Assembly (NCBI GenBank): GCA_032622095.1
Contig: CP136061.1
Coordinates: 191,464,369 to 191,528,368, forward strand
DNA from: Siphonodentalium dalli
Taxonomy: Eukaryota; Mollusca; Scaphopoda; Gadilida; Siphonodentaliidae
Length of the DNA: 64,000 nt
Direction: 5' to 3'
Shown: piece by piece, positions 13,001 to 25,000 of the stretch
Layout: each line of letters begins with the position of its first letter
How positions within the stretch are numbered: position 1 is the stretch's first letter
The notes under the pieces: generated by a model
Seen by the model: the letters and a program-made list of their open reading frames with translations, nothing else
What the model was told of the DNA's origin: nothing
Database searches by the model: none
Program-made: the position numbers and the translations under genes

Positions 13001-16000
13001 ATTCCCATAGGTCCGGTAGCACAAGAAAGCTTAGATTTAAAAAAAAATAAAATCATTTTCTACTATATATTTTGAGACTTCCGTATATATGTGCGCTATA
13101 GACTCGAGAACCGCTGGGCCGCTTGAACCCAAACTTGCTGTGTAAGGGTAAAAAGCCACAGGCAGTGCACTCGGACCATTCGTGAGCCCGTGCGACCACT
13201 CCTTCACCCTTCAACTGCCACCATAATGGGGATTGATGGGTTAATCGCGTGATAATTAATGAGCGTTTGTATATGAGGCGTCGCTATTAAAGAGTGTTTA
13301 TCTACTTTAGTGAAAATACGGCATTTGACCGTCACTGGGGATATCGAGACGAAATTTCGTACTTAGGGGTTCCAAGGGACGGGGGAGATTTTCGTCGGGT
13401 CAGTTTGTCTGCCCATGGTGACCTTGACCTTGAAACGGTACCCACGGTACCCACAAATGACCTTGGGCGATATCTCGGTAGTCAATGGTGACATCGATGT
13501 GAAATTTGTTATGTATGGTCAACTCGGGACAGGAAATATTAAAGTCGGGTTATTTTGTCCACCCAACATGACCTTGACACGGGTACCCGCAAATGGCCTT
13601 GGGCGATATTTCGGGCATCATCGATGGCAGCGACATGAAATTTGTTATGTATGGTCAACTCGGGACAGGGAATATTTTTGTCCGGTTATTTTGTCCACCC
13701 AACATGATTTTGAAACGGGTACCTGCAAATGATAGCATGCTGTCGGCATGCCTGTACGGGGTTACATTGAAAAACAAAAATTAATGGATCGACCAAAGCC
13801 ATGGGACCAATCCCGCCAGTGGCGGGCTAATCTGCTAGTAATTTATAAAAGAACAAAAAATTGAGTAAATATTTATGCCTTCATTTGGGACAAATCACTG
13901 GTCGATAAACATACAGCAATCACTTATAACAACAAGACTCACTGCATACAATTTGTTTATTAGAATGATGCTGTTTTCTGCTTATTTTGCTATAAAATTA
14001 ATGAAAATAACTACTTTGGGCAAGATTATTCTCAATTCTCTTCTGAATACCTCAGCGATAGGGTCCTGCTAATATTCAGTATTCAAAATAATATTCGATT
14101 CGACCTTAGTATTCGATTCAGCAATTGGTGGCGAATATCTATCGAATATCTCCATTTACAATGCTATTTTAGGTCAAAATTTACCCCATGCATGAATGTG
14201 ATCGGCAATAATCCTTGACATTGCCATAGAAACACAAACATCCTGTAATTATGAGAGTAGTTCAACTTTGTCTTGAGGGTTCTCCCATTCAGGTTGCTGA
14301 CCAACCTCCATCTTAGAATGTAGTGACTTCAATAAGCTTACATGATGCATTTACCGGTACAGATCACAGTTTGATGAAATACACCTGAAAACAACAGATG
14401 AATTAAACACATCACCAGATCGCCGATAATAACTCGCGAAACTCGACTTTCAGTATAGTTTATAGTAGTCTTCATGGTGATTGTTTTGAGCATGATGTCA
14501 GACTGGAAGACTTATGATAACTTTAAATTGTACCAAGAGGTCACGTATTAACATTCAAACACGTGAAACTTTTATATAAATTAGGACATGTGATGTCCTT
14601 GTCCGATTCCGAATTGGGAGTGCCTGTGTTTCTAAATATAAAGATATTATGTAGTGACGTCATTTCAATGTTCATTTTCTGTGTTAACATGTCAAGTACA
14701 AATGTAACGCCATAGCAGCATACTGAATATTGTTATATGTTATAGATTCACATCTATTTCAAGAATTGAAACTGTAATGGTTATCATTCTTGCAAACTTG
14801 TGAATAATAGGTCTAAACATGATGATTATTCTCATTAGGGGGTATACTTGCCATCCTATGATTTATTGTTATACCTAATATCCTGACAGAACTTTCTTTT
14901 TGGGGATTTAATGCAAAAATTACAATTTATTCAACACAAACTACAAAATTTATAAACTTCATATTTCTATAAGAGGAATGGTTACAATAGGATATTTACC
15001 GGACTTAAATCATGGTGTTTTCTCGCTACCGGTCACCGAACTTAGATATTCGATTCGCGAATACTGTGTAATATTCAATTCGGTATTCAATTTGATCGTA
15101 TTCAAATATTCGCAGAACCCTACCCAGCAAAGTGTTCCACATCACATTAACTTTGAGAATGCAAAATAGCTTTACCTTTGTGATAACCTTTTCAGATTGA
15201 TTCACTCAAGACAACACACCAAAAAGAGCTGCATAGCATGATCGCATCTCAGGCCCTGCATTACAGTACAACGAAAACAGCAGAACTGCAGGCCACAGTT
15301 GATGCACAAGAGGTATATAAAAACATATTACCCCCCCCCCCCCCCCCCCCATATCAATATAAGAAAATGTCTGGTGATGAAGTGATTTAGGTACCTGTGA
15401 CAAAGACCTGAAGTTTGAAGTTAGAAGTTCTAGCTCTAAACCTCCCTATTATTTCAGCTTCCCTTCCATGGATGGAATAAAAAATGTTTAGATAACCCTT
15501 TCATGACAGGAGCTGCGCTGGTGGCATCATTAAAGATCCTGTGCCAGTGCATTCACTGAAATATGCGAGTCTCCCATAGGGAGCCTTGTATATATAAGAG
15601 AATGCACTGGCTTAAATATTCTTAGGCCAATGCATTCTCTTATATATGTGAGGCGTCCTATGGGCAACTGCATATATAAGATAATGCATTGGCCCAGGGT
15701 CATTAAAGGGTTAAAATGTGTGTGGATCTTTATTTTAAAGCTTCACATGACATGAGTGTAGGCCGATAAAGGTGAATCTTTCGCACACCTTACTGGCTGT
15801 ATTTGTGACCTGATTGTTTCCAAACTTGGCATGGTTAATTGTACTAACATCTGGATAGTTATATAATTTAGTTGGTTTCCCCCACCCCCTCACTAATCAG
15901 CCAACTTTCCATTTCTTTTCTTTCTATTTTCTGTATTTACACACACCCTTCAGGCTTTAATTTCAGTCACATTGTTTAAATTTTACATGCGTAAATTGAC

Positions 16001-19000
16001 TCAAATCCAAACTGGAGCTTTTAATCATATTTTATGTCATATATTGTTATTAAAACCATCTGTCAAGGCACTATAAAAAAAATAATAGGTGACTCGAAAA
16101 TTAAATGGGCCCTTTAACAGTTTCTCATTACCGTTTCAGAAAATGATCAAGCATTTACAACAGAATCTTGCAGTTGCTCAAGTCAACTCTGAGAAGCTCT
16201 CTATCATTAAAGGCCGAGAAACAAACTTGGAGGAGGAAAAACAGAAGCTACATGAAGAGCTAAGAGAAGCTAAGAGATTCCACACGCCTGTGAGTGATAC
16301 ATCCTTACCTAATAGGGCTTCATGCTTTATAGATATATCTAAGAGATTCCACATGCCTGTGAGTGATACATCCTTACCTTAGGGCTTCATGCTTTATAGA
16401 TATATCTAAGAGATTCCACACGCCTGTGAGTGATACATCCTTACCTTAGGGCTTCATGGTTTATAGATATATCTAAGAGATTCCACACGGCTGTGAGTGA
16501 TACATCCTTACCTTAGGGCTTCATATAGCCGTGCTGGTGCAGCATTAAATACCATGTACCAGTGCATCCTCTTATATATGCCTTGCATATACAAGAGAAT
16601 ACACTGGCTTACGAGGTCAATGTATATATTGTTAGGCCAATGTATTCTCTTATATATGCGAGGCTCCCTATGGGAGACTCGCATATTTAAGAGAATGCAT
16701 TGCAACAGGGTTTTCTTCAAATTTCAGAAAGCTCCCATCATGAAAAGGATAAATAAAAATAAAGCGATATTTGATATATCTATAAACCATGAGGTTTATA
16801 GATATATCAAATATCGCTTTATTTTCATGAGGTTTATAGATATATCAAATATCGCTTTTAAATATTTTTATTTATTCTTTTCATGATGGGGAGCTTTCTG
16901 AAATTTGATGAAAACCCTGTTGCAATGCATTCTCTTAAATATGCGAGTCTCCCATAGGGAGCCTCGCATATATAAGAGAATACATTGGCCTAACAATATA
17001 TACATTGACCTCGTAAGCCAGTGTATTCTCTTGTATATGCAAGGCATATATAAGAGGATGCACTGGTACATGGTATTTAATGCTGCACCAGCACGGCTCC
17101 AGTCATGAATGGGTTATCATATTGTTATCAAGCTAAACAGTAAATATCGAGGTCGACAATATATTTACAGTAAACTTTGAAACGAACTGACCATCCACTT
17201 TGCCAAAATTAAGTGTAGAAGTTGGATTGTTCTGGCAGATCGGTGGAGTAAAGCCTAAACAGTCACAATCATCGAAGACGTAGACCACTGGGCATCTCTA
17301 AAGATCTTACAACTAATTTGTTGGACAAGAAGTGCCACTCGTAAAGTAATTGAATATGTTGATTGAAAAGCCATTGTGATATAAGCATTGTCCTTGCATG
17401 TTCGTTTGTCTAAGAGATAATCTGGTGTGAAACCGTATCCTATGAGACCAATGGTGACATGTCCTTATAGTGATAGTCATTGCCATTAAAGGTACTAAAT
17501 CCGATTCGATGGTCCCCATATCATCAGATTCCAACAACATTTTTTGAAATGCCGCTTCAGTTGTCAGAATCGATTAATTGCTCAAAAATAATGATAACCA
17601 CAGTCAACTATAGTATAAAATGTCCCAAAACCTGTTATTTATCAACATTTTGTTCAACGAAATTTGGCTGGTTTGTCCAATATCTGACACACAAAACCAC
17701 TTGATTTCAGAGTTATCCATCTTCATCCGCAATTTGGTCCGAGACTGTCTTCTCGTCGACTTTTTACCAGTACAAGTGGAGAAAAATAATAGATTTCAAA
17801 AATCGATATCTGATCACTGAGCTTTGATCGGTGGGTTCCTTGACTCGAATCAAATATTTTTTACCCCCGAAGCCAAAGAAATAGTAACTTGCGAGCATTA
17901 AATTGGATTATGCATCTTTATGTGATAACTCAGATCCAGGAGAGACCACTGGACAGCCCAACTCCCTATGGCTAAGCACCGTGGTATGGGCGGGTAACAC
18001 CACTGTTACCCCTGCAGGACGCACCAAAGCTGGATCAATGGCACTGATGACACAGCACCTGAAAGGGAAAGCAAACAGCAGCAACGAGATGCAAACTAAC
18101 AGGGCCATAGGCCCAAACAAAACAGGCATCACATAACAATGAATATGGCGCGCCACTTCGGGATGCCGAACAAAGCGGGGCATGGAGCTCCAAGGGGGGA
18201 GGGAGGGAGCGCGATACATATAATTCAAGAGTGACTTGCTTTTCCAGTTACCAGAAAGAGGCAGCATTCCGGGCGGATGTAAAATGCGGACTTTAAGTTC
18301 GGCCGATACGGAACGGATCGTACCGAAAAACCGGAACCACATAAATCACCCCGAACCTTATCGGCCCTGGGTGCATTATGTGATAACTCAGATCCAAGAG
18401 ACACTACCCCCACCAGTGACAGCCCTGCCACTACCGCATTGATTGTTTATACACTACGGAGAAAAACACTCTTATCACATGGGATATTTAAACGACAACA
18501 CATGAGTGGGGTATGATCTCAGCTTTAATGTAACATTATAAGCTTGACCTGCAGATAGCCCATACGCATGGAAACCAATTAAGCAGAGCCTCAGCTCTGA
18601 CGAGAAGCCGAAGCAGAGAACACTGAAGAAATACTGCTGTACAGCGCAGGCATGAGCATGGCCCGACGAGCTAAGGTACGATTCGGAGCCGGCGCCCAAG
18701 AAGTGCTATGAGGCGCCCTAAGCAATAAGCACACACGGCCAACAGGGAGAAGCCCAACGAGTGCGACGCAGGAATGGCAGGAGAGACCACTGGACAGCCC
18801 AACTCCCTATGGCTAAGCACCGGCCTGGAATATCACACTCAGGCTACAGTTCGAGAGCACTCTCGAATAAGCATAAGATGACTGCGCAGTCATAAACATA
18901 CTAAGCTACTATTGATAAGCCACCCATCAAAGTTACCAGACAGGTTATAACGCTATGGCGACACTACCACTACCACTATCTGCAGGACCGCCATAGAGTG

Positions 19001-22000
19001 CGCAGCTCTCCCCCAAACCAGGAGCTCCATGCCCAATTACATCCATGAAACAGTTAAACCACCGGGAAAACCAGAGTGTCAGATGCCAGGAAGGTCTCCA
19101 GGGCGCCCTGGAGACTATTCGCGAAAGTCTTGTCCATGGGCAGCGGTTGCGGCATGAGGCTCTGAGCAGATGTTGCAGATGTGTCGAAAACGACAGTTTG
19201 GCCAGGAGCAGCGGCTGGCGTTGAATTCAAAACAGACGGGACTGGGACGGCCCGGACGAGTGGGAAAATTGTCCGCACGCCCGGAGGTACGAACCTGAGG
19301 CGGAGACGGCTGCGAATGCGGAGGTTGCCGAACCTGGGGCGTCATGACCAGCAGCCAAATGTTAGGGTCGATGGTCTCCCAAGGAGTAGCTGTATTCCCA
19401 TCCCACTTCAACCGAAATTGGGTATCGTACACCCGCCAGGCAGATCCCCCACAGGTAGCAGCCGCCCAACGAATTGTGCGCAGGTAACGCAAAAGGGGCT
19501 GGGCCGACGATTCAGGGTGAACGTCGAGGTACACCGATACGAAAGTGAGAAAAGCATCGGTATATATTGTGCGCAGGTAACGCAAAAGGGGCTGGGCCGA
19601 CGATTCAGGGTGAACGTCGAGGTTCACCGATACGAAAGTGAGAAAAGCATCGGTCCACGAGTCAAGAGACGTTATTGGAGCAGCATGCCCGCTTGGCGCA
19701 ACACGGATTCGCCCGGAAGCAGAGACAACCAACTGATGGGGGTCAACTGTATGAATGGAGGTGGTGGGTTCCTGCAGCTGATCCAAATTTATAAAATCGC
19801 CCCGGAAAATTTTGTCGCGAATAGATCGGGAAACGTGATAGCCAAAGCCGTCTGCCGCCGTAGGAATCGGCAAGGGGGCGTCCCAAGGGGAGACCAGCGA
19901 GGATGGAAAGCTAAATAAGGGATTACCCGGATCAGTTCTGTCTCTTGCCGGAGCGTTCGGTCTGTGTATCAATGAGGCCACACGGGAATCCTCGCGGCGG
20001 CTGAGAGAAGTGGAGCTGTCGTCTGAACTGCTGCGTCGACGTGTCGACAAAGGAGACGCTGATGGTGACCTGGATGCATAGCGCGGAAACTTGGGGCGCG
20101 GAGAACCATCCTGTCGGCAACTAGCCTGGCGACAAGACTGACGACTGGGCTGACGACGAGGCTGACGAACAGGATCGCGGCCGCGTGAATATGAAACCCG
20201 GCCTGCTGCGCGAATGCTGTCCACGGCCACGCACCCGTGAATCAGCCACAGATGACACACTGGCCGAAACCCGAGAAGAAGGCCTAACACGTCACTGGAG
20301 GCAGGACCGGCACGAGACGAGCTGGCGGATGCATCCTGTCGACTGCTTCTAGACGAAAGGGCGCGGGCCCGACTGCGAGATCCCGTACGAACCATTTGAG
20401 AATTTTGAGTGCCACCGAACGACAGGGAAAAACGTGCGCGACCCACGAAAATAGGTAACGCCGACGGAACAGGACACAGACAGAATGCACAAGGAACAAG
20501 ATGATAGACGAATAAATGAAGGCTGGTGAAGAAACACGGTGACGGATGGAAACAGATAGGAATTGACGACACACAACCGGTTGCGATACATATAATTCAA
20601 GAGTGACTTGCTTTTCCAGTTACCGGAAAGAGGCAGCATTCCGGGCGGATGTAAAATGCGGACTTTTAAGTTTGGCCGATACGGAACGGATCGTACCGAA
20701 AAACCGGAATGTCTGCCGGATGACAGGATCAAAGAACCACATAAATCACCCCGAACCTTATCGGCCCTGGGTGCATTAAACTGGCCTAATGGCTGTAAGG
20801 TATTTTTCCGCCAAGGAAAGCCCTTTAACTGAACTATATGGATTAGATCTCCGGCCTTGTGTCAATCAGGAGCGTTAAAATTTTTATTGCCGTCTGACTC
20901 CGTTTCACACCCGAGCTCAGATTAGTCACGCATGAATACGCCCAAGTAAATCCCGCATTTTTATTATCTGATCAGTTTTTCTTCCTCCTCGCTGTCGATT
21001 GGTCGTGGTTTATAAGCACAGCAGTTGTTTCTAAGGGAGTATTTTTCTGACATTGCGAGTTTATCGACTCAATATTTATTGTTGATAACAAACTTGCAAT
21101 TTATTTGTCGTCCGAACCCGGTTGTTAATTAATATTTCTCACCTACGACACTTTTCGTTTCGTTTGTATACGTAATTTGTTTCGTGTTTTTTGTTTTTGT
21201 TTTCTCCTAAGACGGTTCCTTATTTCTAAAAAATAGAAATCAGACGGACGTCTTGAGCGAAACCAAATATTGCACTTTTGTGCAACATATACGGCGTGAT
21301 AACTTACGATTGCGGAAGCACATTGTCAGATATAAGAAGTCTCCTATTTTCGTGCTATACGTTTTCATTTTCAAGTTTCAGTCAACTCGATTCGCTTATC
21401 TAATACGTTCTATTGCTATGTGAATAACGTATACTGCCAAATCATACATGGACCTGCTCTGTTAGTTCGCAGAATGTTGTACAAGGACAGCAATGTCTCC
21501 TTTGTAATAATTTACATGAATAAATCTACATGATTAAATCAGAAAGATAGTTCTTGTTATCAGATGACATTTGACATTTCTTTTCACTGAGCGATCTGTA
21601 ACATTGTTTTAACGCTCAATACCTGCGAATCTACACCCACCAGTCTGTATGAACGTGAGGTCTTGTATTAGACACATGGCACATGTAATAAAACATTACA
21701 GCGACTTCAAGGTATTTAGAAATTCTGCCTTGTCTATCACGATTAAATTTCCTAATATCTCATTGTATCATTAGTACAATAGTTACAAACGCTCAGTACC
21801 AGGGAGATTATATTCGTTATCACATATATACCTCACTTCAAATTGATGTGTTGTCTGTTGATATAACTATAGTGTTGCATTGTTTACATCCATGTATGTA
21901 CAGTATGGCTGTAACAGTTTGGGTTACTACGAGTCAGGCGATTGGTTTGATTGGGGCCTAGGACAACCTGATTTACAAGCTTTGACGACAATCACATTCA

Positions 22001-25000
22001 TTCCAAAATTTGTTATCAAATGAAATATCAATCAAATCATTCTTTGTCCTCATTTCGGCGAAACGTGGGTATATTTCTTTACACCCACTCTATCAATATT
22101 GTTGAATAGGCTTCCCTGATCAACGACTGCTAAGATATGAAAACATAGCAAACCTGCAACTCCAGCTACACTTGACTCACTTTACTTAAATGTACCCCGG
22201 TGATTCTACCCGTGGTAAGAAATCTTTGGAGCCATCTTGGATGTTCGCCTTGAAGCGAGCCCACTGGCCTACTTGTGGCAACTAACCATATCCAATGGGA
22301 CCGTGGTAAAACAAGGAAAGCTTTGTCTTCAATACGGCACACCTTGTTCATACGGGGCATGGTCAGGGTGTTGCAACGATTTATTGGCTTGCCAGCATCT
22401 CACTGAATTTTAATTAGATCGATGTTTCTCCTTATTATCATCAGCCAGATGATTTGAGATTTATGCCGTCCACGGGTTAGCAATTAGAATTGTAAATCTT
22501 TGTGATGTAACGACTGTGATCAGAAGATGTCACCAACTTAAAACATCTGACCTCTTATCCTCAGACATTCGTGTTTGTCGATACATTCAATTTTTCAGTC
22601 CCATTGACATATTATGGTTTAAGTGCCTCAATGCCATCTTACTGTAGGACCTAATATGCATCGGAATTGGCGAGCTTGCAATATGTATTGCATGCCGTAA
22701 TAGTTCCATACATTGTACATGGCAATAATATGGTATCAGGGCCTCATGTATGCTGTCAGAACTGACTATGCTTACATATGGTGAACAGTTTTCACCCCAA
22801 TACTGACATACTTTGCAGTTTTCATCAGTGAATAATAACGGCAAACAGCGAAATAGAAAGCATAAATATTGTCACGCGCTCCAGATTCACTGCCAATAGA
22901 CTTTCCAATAGAGTCCATCACTTGGCTCATTAACTTCTATTTCCACATATATCGAAACGATAATCTGCCAAATAGCTTTCACTTGTGTATGAATCGCAGT
23001 TACATGCAACACATTTATATTGCGCATGGCCACTGCCCTTATGATTTCCATAAAAGAGTCCCAACCATGACTCTTTTCCTTCTATTGCCATATATCCAAA
23101 TGATTATCTGGCGAATATCAGAAAGGACTGCATTTGTATTGTCACATGTCTAAAGCGAGATTACATGCACAGCATTTATATTGCGCACATCCACTGCCAA
23201 TATATTTCCAAAGAGGCCATGACATGGCTCTTCTCCGTCTATTGTCACATATCCAATGATTATCTGGCGAATAGATTCGATACAAGCATAACGAAAATGA
23301 AGGCATTTGTATCGTCACGTCCGCTGTCAGCGCACTTTCCTAACGGACACCGCCTAGTTCTTGCACATGTGTATTCGGAACTCATCGTCCTCATAAACGA
23401 GAAAAGACAGTATCTTACCTGTAATAAAGTAATTTTATATTAACCTTACTTTCCATTCAATAACCAACAGACTGTATTGTATATTAACCTTGCTTTGTTA
23501 TAACTAACAGCATGTCTCGCAGTCGAACGTGATTCAAATTTGATGGCCACACACCGTGCGGGTTGCTCAATCACGGGTGTATTACTTGTCATAGTTCGGG
23601 TGAGGGCATATTAGTCAATGATTACGAACTTTGAGCAACCGTACCAGTCTTTACCTCGGGCAGGACCAGTTCTGGCCCCCCAGGCCTGCCCCGGCATCTT
23701 ACTCTCAGGTGCCTAATGGTAGTGTCAGTACGATTATTAATTTTCGAGAAAATTCCCATCGATACACTATTATTCCACATACAGTGAAATTTCCATCAGT
23801 ATTGTTGATTTCGGCCTGGATTCCTGCCAAGAAGATCTGTTTTTAGGCCATCACAATTATTGGGCACCTGGGAGTAGCCTTTGGCGGCTGTTCTGGGTGT
23901 GGAAGACTCGTTGTCATGTGACGCTCTTGCTCATAGACATAGCGCACCAGCCAAATGGCCTTCTGACTCTTCCCCATGGTGCATTGGCCCACATCATTAC
24001 AAGGGGGTCCAGTCGATCCCCTGGAATCGTACTCCTTCGGGATTGCTCCGGGCCTGCTCCTCTGCCGTCATGTGATCATAGTGGTATGTCATCAACATTT
24101 ATTCCAGTTTGGTCAGGACCACCTGCATTTGGTCAAATGGCTCATCAGAACTTATTCCCTATACTCTTCTGGCCTTGGGGGTGCAGCCTATTCCACATGG
24201 GCCATTGATGATGCCCCAGAATTTTGGAGGGGGTGACCTTGGACAGGACATAGCTCCTTATCCCAAATGCACGAGCATTTGTCTTGCGTCGAACCATTTC
24301 AGAGTAGGCCTCTTCCACAGTCTGGTATCCCAACTTGATGCAGGCAATTCTGTTGCTGGCATCGATCCTGACATGCTTCTCTGCATCACATTGCGTCGGC
24401 AGGATTGACGACGATGAGCAAGAATCGCGGGTCGACAGTGGGTTCCCAGGCAAACTGTCGGACGAGGATTCTGACGTTCCTCTGGTAAGTGATTTTGTAA
24501 AGGATGAGGACACCGGTTGATCTCTTATATTGCTTCCTTTAAACAATTTGCGATACAGTACCAGTCTTTACCTCCGTCAGGAAAGCTCCAGCACCGTAGC
24601 CTTTGGAGGATGTTCTGGGTAGGGAAGACTTGTTGTCGCGTGCCTCCAAGAGCTGCACCAACCAACCAGCCTTCTGAATCTTCCCCATGGTGCAGTAGCC
24701 CACATCTCCACAAGATGGGGTCCAGTCGATCCCCTGGAATCGTACACCTTCGGGATACCTCCAGGCCACTCCTCCATGGGTCATTTTGCCACTTTGATAA
24801 TTCTGCTACATTTGGTCATTTTGAAATGTACCCGAAACTTGTCATGTGCGCCATCATAGATCACTGATGCTTCTATGTCTGTTCATCAAGTCCTCAGTGG
24901 TGTTCTCTAATCTATATCTATACTCATTACAGGTATGCAATGATACCTTGGATCATGATGGCGTTCCCTGCTCTCTACATTATACGAGGCTGGTGTAGGG

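Larger units (their letters stand above)
6566..15195. other. Large CEP162 intron, mosaic of tandem arrays and elements
   Basis: 8.6 kb with no exon found. 6600-7670 is AT-rich and featureless. 7670-13800 is a succession of degenerate tandem repeats with rare unit sharing, and 14059-15122 is a hAT-like element; both are annotated separately. The minus ORF at 8725-9330 (201 codons) is made of repeat units and is not a gene. Confidence 0.6.
15313..16139. other. CEP162 intron with C20 tract and MITE
   Basis: A pure run of 20 C at 15331-15350 lies 18 nt inside the intron. A MITE occupies 15493-15714. The rest is AT-rich with no features. Confidence 0.6.
17920..20777 (-). mobile_element. Non-autonomous tyrosine-recombinase retrotransposon with split direct repeats (Ngaro/PAT-like)
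   Basis: Read on the minus strand the order is A1 (20777-20583), gag-like ORF, B1 (18822-18778 plus 18396-18378), A2 (18377-18211), B2 (17981-17920). A1 and A2 are nearly identical apart from an indel of about 27 bp. B1 and B2 share a 45-bp block and atgtgataactcagatcca. A2 runs directly into B1 (gtgcatt|atgtgataac), the layout described for Ngaro/PAT elements. B1 is interrupted by about 380 bp absent from B2. There is no room for reverse transcriptase, RNase H or recombinase, so the copy depends on others. It sits antisense in a CEP162 intron. GC content is clearly above its surroundings. Confidence 0.72.

Noticed and set aside
16497-17108. Overlapping ORFs of 67-129 codons on both strands with the same peptide
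   Set aside because: They are the two arms of one palindrome; low-complexity translation of the tatataagagaatgca motif.
18790-19115. Reverse transcriptase or recombinase downstream of the gag-like ORF
   Set aside because: Only about 300 bp separate the ORF from B1 and no catalytic motif (YxDD, or the R-H-R-Y set) can be read in any frame.
19181-19918. 245-codon plus-strand ORF
   Set aside because: Lies opposite the longer gag-like minus ORF with its zinc-finger motif, and mirrors its 93-bp duplication; a shadow.
22869-23443. Two ORFs of about 93 codons with HIYIAH peptides
   Set aside because: Translation of a loose 170-bp repeat; no conserved domain.
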